From the NCBI GenBank assembly GCA_017519975.1, contig JAFWRM010000013.1, positions 1 through 64,000 of the forward strand: a stretch of 64,000 bases of DNA, given 5' to 3'. The position numbers and the translations under genes are program-made. The notes under the pieces were generated by a model. That model was given only the letters and a program-made list of their open reading frames with translations. It searched no databases and was not told the origin of the DNA. The stretch is from Oscillospiraceae bacterium. GTDB lineage: Bacteria > Bacillota > Clostridia > Oscillospirales > Oscillospiraceae. Of this stretch, positions 9,017 to 16,794 are shown piece by piece; the first letter of the stretch is position 1; each line of letters begins with the position of its first letter.

Positions 9017-9778
9017 TCATCTCCTTTCCGCTGAAACGATCTCCTCCGCCAGCTGGCGGTATGCCTCCGCGCCCTTGGAGGAACGGTCATAGAACAGTAC
9101 CGGCTTTCCGTGGCTGGGCGCTTCCGAAAGCCGGACGTTCCGCGGTATCACCACACGGTACACTTTGTCTCTGAAATATCTTTTTACCTCTCCCGCTACC
9201 TGGTAGGAAAAATTCGTTCTGCCGTCGAACATGGTGAGCAGGACTCCATCGATCTCTATTCCGGGGTTCAGGCGCTTCTTCACCGCCTTCATCGTGGCGA
9301 TCAGATCGGAGAGCCCCTCCAGCGCGAAGTATTCGCACTGAACCGGGATCAGTATGCCGTCGCAGGCACAAAGGGCGTTCAGCGTCAGCAGCTCCAGCGA
9401 CGGAGGACAGTCTATATAAATGTAATCATATCTGTCCCGGATCTTTTCCAGAGCCTGCTTCAGAATGTATTCCCTGCCCTCAATTCCGACCAGTTCGATC
9501 CCGGCACCGGCAAGCGCGGCGTTGGACGGCATAACGTCTCCGTATTTTGTATGGACGATGACTTCCTCCGCCTTCTTCTCTCCGATCAGGACCTGATAAA
9601 CGCCGGCTTTCAGCCTGTTCTTTTCGATCCCCATGCCGGAAGTTCCATTGCCCTGGGGATCCATATCACAGAGAAGCACGCGTTTTCCGCGCATGGTCAG
9701 CGCGCAGCACAGGTTGATGCAGGTAGTGGTCTTCCCCACGCCGCCCTTCTGATTGGTTATGGCAATGATCTTCCCCAT
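9017..9778 (-). CDS. parA: Chromosome partition ATPase ParA/Soj
   Basis: ATPase that binds DNA nonspecifically and moves ParB-parS complexes; in Bacillus-type systems it also modulates DnaA. Deviant Walker A KGGVGKTTTCINL is at the N terminus, and Walker A' (CDMDPQGN) and Walker B (IYIDCPPSL) are present. ATG at 9778 is chosen over the TTG at 9790 because TTGGAGGA sits five bases before it. 253 aa. First gene of the leftward parA-parB-coiled-coil-serS cluster. Confidence 0.97.
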   Translation of the reverse strand: MGKIIAITNQKGGVGKTTTCINLCCALTMRGKRVLLCDMDPQGNGTSGMGIEKNRLKAGVYQVLIGEKKAEEVIVHTKYGDVMPSNAALAGAGIELVGIEGREYILKQALEKIRDRYDYIYIDCPPSLELLTLNALCACDGILIPVQCEYFALEGLSDLIATMKAVKKRLNPGIEIDGVLLTMFDGRTNFSYQVAGEVKRYFRDKVYRVVIPRNVRLSEAPSHGKPVLFYDRSSKGAEAYRQLAEEIVSAERR

Positions 9779-9820
9779 GAAGTCCTCCAACGAGCCGAAA
9801 GGCCTGTAAAATTGGTTTTC

Positions 9821-9848
9821 ATTATAGCATACGTTGCGCCATTTTCAA
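9821..9848 (-). promoter_or_regulatory. Promoter of the leftward parAB cluster
   Basis: On the minus strand TTGAAA (9843-9848) and TATAAT (9821-9826) are separated by 16 nt, about 45 nt before the parA start codon. A parS site lies 26 bp upstream, so ParB could affect this promoter. Confidence 0.8.
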
Positions 9849-9873
9849 TGTTCCTCCGCGGAAAAGTTTCGAT

Positions 9874-9889
9874 TGTTTCACGTGAAACA
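9874..9889. promoter_or_regulatory. parS: parS centromere site 2
   Basis: A second perfect TGTTTCACGTGAAACA palindrome, upstream of the parA promoter and close to the point where gene orientation diverges. It supports this segment as origin-proximal. Confidence 0.95.
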
Positions 9890-10002
9890 ATTCCGTATTA
9901 TCACTGTTGATCCTTACAATATACTATTTCTTGTATAGTAAAATATCAGTGCCTCCCATATGTAGTAATTCTTCGGTTTTTTTCATTTTTCGTAAAAAAA
10001 TC

Positions 10003-10031
10003 TTGCATTCTGATGCCCTCCGTGTTATTAT
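10003..10031 (+). promoter_or_regulatory. Promoter of rpsT
   Basis: TTGCAT (10003-10008), 17-nt spacer, TATTAT (10026-10031). The A-rich tract at 9990-10000 may act as an UP element, as expected for a ribosomal protein gene. Confidence 0.75.
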
Positions 10032-10078
10032 ACTTTTCCGCACGGATAAGTGCAGCTTTATAGGAGGAGGTGGCTAAG

Positions 10079-10342
10079 ATGCCCAACATTAAGTCCGCGG
10101 AGAAAAGAGTTCTGATCGCCAAAGAGCGCACGGCTAAGAACAGGATCGAAAAGACAAAGCTGAAAAACACCCTGAAGAAGTTCGGTGCCGCTGTTGAGTC
10201 CGGCGACCGTGAAGCAGCCGCAACTGCCTATAAAGTTGCTGTAAAGACGGTCGATCATGCGGCCGGCAAGGGCGTGATTCACGCGAACAACGCAGCCCGG
10301 AAGAAAAGCGCGCTGACCAAAAAGCTCAATCAGATGGGCTGA
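10079..10342 (+). CDS. rpsT: 30S ribosomal protein S20
   Basis: Primary-binding protein of the small ribosomal subunit. 87 aa, highly basic, with the S20 N-terminus MPNIKSAEKR and three-helix pattern (KNTLKKF, KGVIHANNAARKKS). ATG at 10079 is preferred over the in-frame GTG at 10070 because AGGAGG at 10065-10070 is 8 nt from it. It stands alone with its own promoter and terminator. In many Firmicutes rpmH occupies the place beside dnaA; rpsT here is noteworthy. Confidence 0.96.
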   Translation: MPNIKSAEKRVLIAKERTAKNRIEKTKLKNTLKKFGAAVESGDREAAATAYKVAVKTVDHAAGKGVIHANNAARKKSALTKKLNQMG

Positions 10343-10359
10343 GCATTTCAAATAAGATC

Positions 10360-10392
10360 AAAAGCAGAGAGCAATCTCTGCTTTTTCTTTTT
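10360..10392 (+). terminator. rpsT intrinsic terminator
   Basis: AAAAGCAGAGA, a GCAA loop and TCTCTGCTTTT, followed by further T residues: a canonical rho-independent terminator 18 nt after the rpsT stop. Confidence 0.9.
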
Positions 10393-10434
10393 GTCATGAT
10401 TTCTTTCTTTTATTTAATTAAATAAGGTATGATA

Positions 10435-10463
10435 TTGCAACCCGAGCGCTTTTCTGATATGAT
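10435..10463 (+). promoter_or_regulatory. dnaA promoter
   Basis: TTGCAA (10435-10440), 17 nt, TATGAT (10458-10463), about 50 nt before the dnaA ATG. An AT-rich stretch (10400-10430, including TTTAATTAAATAA) lies upstream and could serve as an unwinding element. Confidence 0.75.
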
Positions 10464-10512
10464 AGTATTTAGTGATTATGCGCTTTTCAGGCGCGAGAGA
10501 GGAACGAAAGCC

Positions 10513-11820
10513 ATGAATTCTGCAGAGGAATTATGGAGCCGCGTGCTCGACATGCTGAAAACAGATCTCACGTCTACCGCCATAGAGACCTGGTTCACCG
10601 ACTGCAGGGCACTGGATGTAAACGATAATATGCTGATCATCTGCTGCCCGGCGGAATTCAAGAAAAATGTGATTGAAAGCCGTTTTCTTCCCTTTATCCG
10701 CGATTCGCTCCGCGAGATCTTTTCGGGAGAATTTGACGTACGCATTCTGACGGAAGAAGAAGCGGACAATTATCAGTCCTGCGTTTCGGACGAACCTTCC
10801 AGCATCTATGATACCTTCACGTTTGACCGTTTCGTCGTCGGAAAATCCAACATGATGGCACATTCCGCCGCAAAGGCCGTGGCGGAAGGGCTTACGACGG
10901 AATACAATCCCCTTTTCATCTACGGAAACTCCGGACTGGGAAAAACACATCTTCTCCACGCGATCCGTCTTCGTGTCAGAGAAAGACACCTGGATTACAA
11001 CATCGTTTATGTCAAAGGCGACGATTTTACCAATGAGCTGATTTACGCCATTCAGACAGGTAAGAATTTTGAGTTCCGGGAAAAATACAGATACGCCGAT
11101 CTGTTTCTCATGGACGACATTCAGTTCATTGCGGGAAAAATACAGACGCAGGAAGAATTCTTTCACACGTTCAACACGCTTTTCGAGGACGGCCATCAGA
11201 TCGTCTTCACCTCCGACAGACCGCCCTCCGAGATATCAAAGCTCGAAGACCGGCTGCGCACAAGATTTGAGTCCGGACTGATTGTGGACATTCAGCCGCC
11301 GGATTATGAAACACGGGCCGCAATCATCAGAAACAAAGCGACTCAGATCGGCGTCGTTCTTGACAATGAGATCATCGATTACATTGCCCAGAACATTACG
11401 GCCAACGTCCGCCAGCTGGAAGGTGCGGTAAAAAAGATCAAGGCATATCACGAACTGATGAATGACCCCATCACGCCCGACATGGCGGAACAGGTTCTGG
11501 ATAGTTTTTATAAAGACAACGCCGAAGCACCGACTCCGGATATGATCATAGATGAAACGGCCAGATACTATAATCTGACGTCCGACGACCTGAAGGGAAA
11601 CAGTCACGTCAAGAATTTTGTGACCGCAAGACATGTTTCCATGTACATCATCCGTCAGCTTACCAATCTCTCCCTCTCTGAGATCGGTTCCATTTTCGGA
11701 GGAAAAGATCATACTACCGTACTGAACGCCTGCCGTAAAATCGAAAAGGAGATCAAGCAGGATGTGGATCTTTCCAATACGGTCAGAGACATTACCAGCA
11801 ATATCAATTCCAGAAACTGA
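10513..11820 (+). CDS. dnaA: Replication initiator DnaA
   Basis: AAA+ ATPase that binds DnaA boxes and melts oriC. 435 aa. Domain I covers about 1-80 (ELWSRVLDML, IETWFTDC), then a short linker, Walker A GNSGLGKTHLL near residue 138, Walker B LFLMDDIQF near 195, and the C-terminal DNA-binding signature GGKDHTTVLNACRKI near 395. The in-frame upstream extension to 10429 overlaps the promoter, so the ATG at 10513 behind AGAGAGGA is chosen. Confidence 0.98.
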   Translation: MNSAEELWSRVLDMLKTDLTSTAIETWFTDCRALDVNDNMLIICCPAEFKKNVIESRFLPFIRDSLREIFSGEFDVRILTEEEADNYQSCVSDEPSSIYDTFTFDRFVVGKSNMMAHSAAKAVAEGLTTEYNPLFIYGNSGLGKTHLLHAIRLRVRERHLDYNIVYVKGDDFTNELIYAIQTGKNFEFREKYRYADLFLMDDIQFIAGKIQTQEEFFHTFNTLFEDGHQIVFTSDRPPSEISKLEDRLRTRFESGLIVDIQPPDYETRAAIIRNKATQIGVVLDNEIIDYIAQNITANVRQLEGAVKKIKAYHELMNDPITPDMAEQVLDSFYKDNAEAPTPDMIIDETARYYNLTSDDLKGNSHVKNFVTARHVSMYIIRQLTNLSLSEIGSIFGGKDHTTVLNACRKIEKEIKQDVDLSNTVRDITSNINSRN

Positions 11821-12066
11821 TTATCACTTTTTCTGTTATATTCCCGTGAAAATCTGTGAACTTCGGTGAACATCACAGTCCTCCCTTCTTTTCTGATTTT
11901 GCTTTCACAGAGCATCCACATTGTGCGATGCCGTTCAAAGTCCCGTTCTGCATGGATTTTTTCCGGCATCGTTCACAATCCACAGGCTCTACTGCTGAAA
12001 CTGCTAATTCTTTCTATCTGTTTCTTATAATGACAGAACATCAAAAACCGTCAGGAGGTTCCCGTA
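11821..12066. other. oriC: Candidate oriC: dnaA-dnaN gap with DnaA-box-like nonamers
   Basis: A 246-bp gap without genes. It contains two 7/9 matches to TTATCCACA (GCATCCACA at 11912-11920, CAATCCACA at 11976-11984) and weaker relatives ending in TTCACA: 11855-11863 and 11865-11873 on the minus strand, 11901-11909 and 11969-11977 on the plus strand. No perfect DnaA box is seen. The position between dnaA and dnaN, the nearby parS sites and the divergence of gene direction support an origin here or just upstream of dnaA. Confidence 0.5.
12026..12031 (+). promoter_or_regulatory. Possible dnaN -10 element
   Basis: TATAAT, 35 nt before the dnaN ATG. No good -35 box is visible at the expected spacing, so the promoter assignment is tentative. 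Confidence 0.4.
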
Positions 12067-13182
12067 ATGAAATTCTCATGTGAAAAGTATCTTCTTCTCA
12101 ACTCCGTTGCCACATCCTCCAGAGCAGCTGCCGTAAAAAGTGCCGTCGCCGCCCTGGAAGGACTTCTCCTGGAATGCCGCGGAAATACCGTCACCATTTC
12201 GGGATACGACCTTAAAACCGGGATCATATCATCCTTTCCCGCAGACGTGATCGATGAGGGAAAGATCGTTCTGAATGCCAGGCTGTTCGGAGAGATCGTA
12301 AGAAAGCTTCCCGAAGAACCCGTCACGATTTCCAGTGGAGAAAATCTCCTGACAACAATATCGGCAGGCGCCAGTCAGTTTGACATCATGGGTACGCAGG
12401 CGGAGGATTATCCCGAACTTCCATTATCGGAAAACGAGCAGACGATCACCGTCAGACAGGGAACGCTGAAAAGCATGATCACGCAGACGAATTTTGCCGT
12501 GAGCGATAATGAAGCCAGACCCATCCACACCGGAACTCTCTTTGAAACGGAAAACGGAATACTGACGATGGTAGCTGTGGACGGGTATCGTCTTGCGCTG
12601 AGAAGGGAAGAGACGACGGACTGTCCTGCAGAAGCGCTGAGCTTTGTCGTTCCCGGTACCGCCCTCAGTGAAGTTGAAAAGATACTGAACGACAGTGACG
12701 ACACGGCAGAGATCTGTCTTGGCAGCAAGCACATAACCTTCAGATTCGGCGATACCGTTCTGATATCGCGTCGTCTGGAAGGGGAATTTCTCAACTACAG
12801 AAAATCGGTTCCCGTATCGGGGAAATTCGACGTAATAGCGAACAGAAAAGAGATCCTGACCGCTCTTGACAGAGTGTCTCTCATCATCAGCGATAAGCTG
12901 AAAAGTCCTGTACGCTGTACTTTTACCGACGGCATGGTCAGCTTTCTCTCCATGACGCCCATTGGAAGGGCCAGCGATGAGTGCGCCGTATCCGGGGACG
13001 GGGAAGGTCTTGTCATCGGCTTCAACAACCGTTACCTGATGGAAGCTCTGAAGGCGGCACCGTCGGAAGAGGTCCTGATCCGACTGACGTCGGGCGTAAG
13101 CCCGTGTCTCATTCTGCCTACGGACGGCAGCGACCGATTCCTTTACATGGTGCTTCCCGTGAGGCTGAAGAATGAAGCTTAA
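12067..13182 (+). CDS. dnaN: DNA polymerase III beta subunit (sliding clamp)
   Basis: Ring clamp that tethers replicative polymerase and repair proteins to DNA. 371 aa with the three-domain clamp fold recognisable from MKFSCEKYLLLN at the start, FLNYRKSVP in the middle and the C-terminal YMVLPVR. AGGAGG is 8 nt upstream of the ATG. Its 3' end overlaps yaaA by 11 nt, giving a tight dnaN-yaaA-recF-remB-gyrB-gyrA-rnhA run. Confidence 0.97.
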   Translation: MKFSCEKYLLLNSVATSSRAAAVKSAVAALEGLLLECRGNTVTISGYDLKTGIISSFPADVIDEGKIVLNARLFGEIVRKLPEEPVTISSGENLLTTISAGASQFDIMGTQAEDYPELPLSENEQTITVRQGTLKSMITQTNFAVSDNEARPIHTGTLFETENGILTMVAVDGYRLALRREETTDCPAEALSFVVPGTALSEVEKILNDSDDTAEICLGSKHITFRFGDTVLISRRLEGEFLNYRKSVPVSGKFDVIANRKEILTALDRVSLIISDKLKSPVRCTFTDGMVSFLSMTPIGRASDECAVSGDGEGLVIGFNNRYLMEALKAAPSEEVLIRLTSGVSPCLILPTDGSDRFLYMVLPVRLKNEA

Positions 13183-13444
13183 GCTCAGACCGGCGGAAAA
13201 CAGTCCGCTTGAAATATTGGACATCCGGGAGGATCATATCCGTCTGGACGCTCTTCTGAAATTCGCCGTAGCTGCGGAAACGGGAGGAGAGGCAAAGCAG
13301 ATGATCCAGGACGGAGAAGTGACCGTCAACAGGGAGATCTGCGTTCAGAGAGGACGGAAGATCCGCCCCGGGGATATCGTACGGGCAGCCGGACGCGTGC
13401 TGGCTGTACGGACCAGACCGGAAACATCGCATGCGGATCGATAG
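13172..13444 (+). CDS. yaaA: S4-domain RNA-binding protein YaaA
   Basis: 90-aa protein with a single S4-like RNA-binding domain (IRLDALLKFA, GGEAKQMIQDGEVTVNRE, then RGRKIRPGDIV). It is conserved between dnaN and recF in Firmicutes, where it is linked to ribosome assembly; the function is assigned from family and position. It overlaps dnaN (11 nt) and recF (14 nt), implying coupled translation. Confidence 0.92.
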   Translation: MKLKLRPAENSPLEILDIREDHIRLDALLKFAVAAETGGEAKQMIQDGEVTVNREICVQRGRKIRPGDIVRAAGRVLAVRTRPETSHADR

Positions 13445-14537
13445 ACTGAGACTGATCAATTTTCGCACCTACGCCGATCAGACGATAGAATTCAGTGATG
13501 GAATAAACGTGATCACGGGAAAGAACGCCCAAGGAAAGACAAATCTTCTGGAGGCCGTTCATTATCTGACCGGCGGTTTTTCCTTCCGGACCGTCTCCGA
13601 CCGGGAAATGATCTCCTTCGGAGAAGACGCTGCGGAACTAACGGCGTCCATCAACGGAAACGGAAGAGACCAGACGATTCAGATCAGCTTTGGAGCGGGA
13701 AGAAAGAAAAGAACCATAGTCAACGGGGTCAGACTGAAAAGCGTTTCGGAACTGGCGGGCAAGTTTACCGCCGTTCTGTTCTGTCCGGACGATCTGGCGA
13801 TCATACAGTCGGCGCCGGCATACAGGAGAAGACTTCTGGATGGCTGTCTGTGCCAGATGAGGCCACGCTACGCCGCCGTTCTGTCAGAATATCGCCGTCT
13901 GTATGAGGGAAAGGCGAGGATCCTGAAGGACAGGGACGAAAGAATGAGGCCTCTGCTGGAAGAATACAGCGAAGGAATGTGCCGCACCGGGGCGGTACTC
14001 ATTCACTACCGGGCACGAATCAGCGAACTTCTGGCTCAGATTGCGGAAGAAACGCACCGTGATTTTTCCGGAGGAGCAGAAAAGCTGACGGTCGAGTACC
14101 GTACGGTAGGGACGGTAACGGATCCACAGGCACAGAGTACCGCCGTCTATGAGCAGCTGTTGGCTCATATGACCGGCCACAGGGAAGCGGAATGGGCCGC
14201 CGGAAGGTGTCTGTCCGGGGTTCACAAGGATGATCTTCTGATCTCCGTCAACGGCCGCGATGCCAGGAGGTACGCGTCTCAGGGTCAGGCGAGAACCGCG
14301 GCAATCTCACTGAAGATGGCGGAACGTGAGATTCTGAAGAGAGATACCGGCGAATATCCCGTCCTTCTTCTGGACGACGTTCTGAGCGAACTGGACCCAA
14401 TGAGACAGGACTATATTCTGAACCGTTCAGGAACGGGGCAGGTGCTGATCACCTGCTGTGAAGAGCAGGCGGTGGCTGAAAAAACAGGAGGGCGAATCCT
14501 CCGGGTCGCCGACGGCACTGTAACGGAAGCCGGATAA
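13431..14537 (+). CDS. recF: DNA repair protein RecF
   Basis: SMC-like ATPase that with RecO and RecR loads RecA on gapped DNA. 368 aa. Walker A GKNAQGKTNLLEAVH at residues 30-44; the ABC-like signature (SQGQARTAAISLKMAE) and Walker B LLLDDVLSELD are near the C terminus. The start lies inside yaaA and no strong separate ribosome site is seen. Confidence 0.96.
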   Translation: MRIDRLRLINFRTYADQTIEFSDGINVITGKNAQGKTNLLEAVHYLTGGFSFRTVSDREMISFGEDAAELTASINGNGRDQTIQISFGAGRKKRTIVNGVRLKSVSELAGKFTAVLFCPDDLAIIQSAPAYRRRLLDGCLCQMRPRYAAVLSEYRRLYEGKARILKDRDERMRPLLEEYSEGMCRTGAVLIHYRARISELLAQIAEETHRDFSGGAEKLTVEYRTVGTVTDPQAQSTAVYEQLLAHMTGHREAEWAAGRCLSGVHKDDLLISVNGRDARRYASQGQARTAAISLKMAEREILKRDTGEYPVLLLDDVLSELDPMRQDYILNRSGTGQVLITCCEEQAVAEKTGGRILRVADGTVTEAG

Positions 14538-14550
14538 CGGGGGACGGAAA

Positions 14551-14832
14551 ATGTACATCAACATCGGTCAGAATGTGATTCTTTCCCGGGAAGGGATCCT
14601 GGGTATTTTTGATCTGGATACCTCGACGGGATCTCATCTGACAAGAAAATTTCTGGCGGGCATGGAAAAGGCCGGCTGCATCGTAAATGCTGCGGAGGAT
14701 ATTCCGAAGAGCTTTGTTCTTTACAGAAACAGGGAAGATACGGTCGTCTATCTGTCCCAGTATTCCAGTCAGACGCTGTACAGACGCAGTCAGACGCCTT
14801 TTTTTGAACTGCAGCGGGCAGACACAGAGTAA
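14551..14832 (+). CDS. remB: RemB/YaaB-like regulator (DUF370 family)
   Basis: 93-aa protein with the family N terminus [12 protein letters not shown] and IFDLDTST. In Bacillus RemA/RemB relatives control extracellular-matrix and osmoprotection genes; this copy between recF and gyrB is the usual syntenic position. Its C terminus ([10 protein letters not shown]) ends 16 nt before gyrB. The regulatory target here is unknown. Confidence 0.88.
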   Translation: MYINIGQNVILSREGILGIFDLDTSTGSHLTRKFLAGMEKAGCIVNAAEDIPKSFVLYRNREDTVVYLSQYSSQTLYRRSQTPFFELQRADTE

Positions 14833-14848
14833 GGAGATACGATTCTTT

Positions 14849-16780
14849 ATGGCAGACATCACAGAAAAGATCACCGAAGAATACGACGCATCGCAGATCC
14901 AGGTGCTGGAGGGTCTTGAGGCCGTACGGAAGCGACCGGGCATGTATATCGGATCCACTTCCTCCTCCGGACTGCATCATCTTGTCTATGAGATCGTGGA
15001 TAATTCCATAGACGAGGCGCTGGCAGGATACTGCAGCGACATCACCGTCTCCATTCTCGAGGGCGATGTGATCCGGGTATCCGATAACGGACGCGGCATT
15101 CCCGTAGACATCCAGGAGCAGACGGGGAAAAGCGCGCTGGAAGTGGTCTTTACCGTACTTCACGCCGGAGGCAAATTCGGCGGCGGCGGATACAAGGTCT
15201 CCGGAGGTCTGCACGGCGTCGGAGCGAGCGTCGTCAACGCGCTGTCGGAATGGCTGACCGTGCAGGTGCACAAGGATGGCAGGATCTATGAAATGAGCTT
15301 TTCCCGCGGGGATATCACCGAAGGCATCCATGTTGTCGGCACTACGGACAGAACGGGTACCGTCGTTACATTCAAGCCGGATCCCGAGATGTTCGAGGAG
15401 ACGGAATACGATTACGATGTCCTGCATACCCGCATGCGGGAGCAGGCGTTTCTGAACGCCGGTCTTCACATCGTGATCGAGGATCTGCGTCCCGGCAGAG
15501 AGCAGGCCGACGATCTGCGGTATGAGGGCGGCATCCGGGAGTTCGTGACCTATATCAACAGAAACAAGACGCCCCTCCATGATGACGTGATCTACATGTC
15601 CGGCGAAAAGGAGGACGCCATCGCGGAAGTGGCGCTTCAGTACAACGACAGCTTCAACGACATTACCGTATCCTTTGCCAACAATATCCACACGCCGGAG
15701 GGCGGCATGCACGAGGAGGGATTCCGGCGGGCGCTGACCACCGTGCTGAACGCTTACGGAAAACGGATGAAGCTTCTGAAGGACGAAGAGAAGGTATCCG
15801 GTGAGGACTGCCGGGAAGGTCTGACCTGCATCATCTCCATGAAGCTGATGAACGCTCAGTTCGAAGGCCAGACGAAGGCCAAGCTGGGCAACAGTGAGAT
15901 CCGCACGCTGGTCAACAGCGTTGTGAGCAGCAGACTGGCAGATTATCTGGAAGAGAATCCGGTCGTTGGCAAGGCCATTCTGGAGAAGGCCATGATGGCC
16001 AACCGCGCCAGGGAAGCGGCAAGAAGAGCCAGAGAAAAGGTCCGCGGAAAGACCGGGCTCGGGTCCACCAGAATGCCGGATAAGCTTCAGGACTGCAATG
16101 AAAAAGATCCCGCACTCTGTGAGATCTACATCGTCGAGGGCGATTCCGCCGCCGGTTCCGCCATACAGGGCAGAGACAGCCGTTTTCAGGCCATCCTCGC
16201 CATGTGGGGCAAGATGCTGAACGTGGAGAAGGCAAGGGCTGACAAGGTTTTCGGAAACGACAAGCTGAATCCGCTGATCGTGGCGCTCGGCGCAGGCATC
16301 GGGGACGATTTCAATCTGGAAAAACTCCGCTACCATAAGATCATCATCATGGCGGATGCCGATGTCGACGGATCTCACATCCGCACGCTTCTTCTTACCT
16401 TCTTCTTCCGCTACATGCGTCCGCTGATCGAACACGGGTATGTGTACTCTGCCGTGCCTCCGCTTTACAAGCTTACCAGAGGAAAAAACCAGCGGGTGGC
16501 GTACTCGGACGAGGAACGGGACCGCATCTCCGCGGAGATGCGGGGAGACAATCCGAACGTGAAGGTGGACATTTCCCGGTTCAAAGGTCTTGGCGAAATG
16601 GATCCCCATGAGCTGTGGGATACCACTATGGATCCGGAAAAGAGAAGTCTGAGACGAATCACGCTGGACGACGGTCTGAAGGCAGACGCGGTATTCACCA
16701 TTCTCATGGGAGAGGACGTGGAACCGCGCCGCAGATGGATCGAAGAGAACGCCAGATACGTGGTCAATCTGGATATCTGA
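14849..16780 (+). CDS. gyrB: DNA gyrase subunit B
   Basis: ATPase subunit of gyrase, introducing negative supercoils. 643 aa from the ATG at 14849, giving [18 protein letters not shown]; the in-frame extension to 14687 would run through remB and is rejected. GHKL ATPase motifs ([33 protein letters not shown]) and the TOPRIM motifs ([21 protein letters not shown]) are intact. AAGGAG lies about 12 nt upstream, a slightly long spacing. Confidence 0.98.
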   Translation: MADITEKITEEYDASQIQVLEGLEAVRKRPGMYIGSTSSSGLHHLVYEIVDNSIDEALAGYCSDITVSILEGDVIRVSDNGRGIPVDIQEQTGKSALEVVFTVLHAGGKFGGGGYKVSGGLHGVGASVVNALSEWLTVQVHKDGRIYEMSFSRGDITEGIHVVGTTDRTGTVVTFKPDPEMFEETEYDYDVLHTRMREQAFLNAGLHIVIEDLRPGREQADDLRYEGGIREFVTYINRNKTPLHDDVIYMSGEKEDAIAEVALQYNDSFNDITVSFANNIHTPEGGMHEEGFRRALTTVLNAYGKRMKLLKDEEKVSGEDCREGLTCIISMKLMNAQFEGQTKAKLGNSEIRTLVNSVVSSRLADYLEENPVVGKAILEKAMMANRAREAARRAREKVRGKTGLGSTRMPDKLQDCNEKDPALCEIYIVEGDSAAGSAIQGRDSRFQAILAMWGKMLNVEKARADKVFGNDKLNPLIVALGAGIGDDFNLEKLRYHKIIIMADADVDGSHIRTLLLTFFFRYMRPLIEHGYVYSAVPPLYKLTRGKNQRVAYSDEERDRISAEMRGDNPNVKVDISRFKGLGEMDPHELWDTTMDPEKRSLRRITLDDGLKADAVFTILMGEDVEPRRRWIEENARYVVNLDI

Positions 16781-16794
16781 GGGGGTGACGGCAG

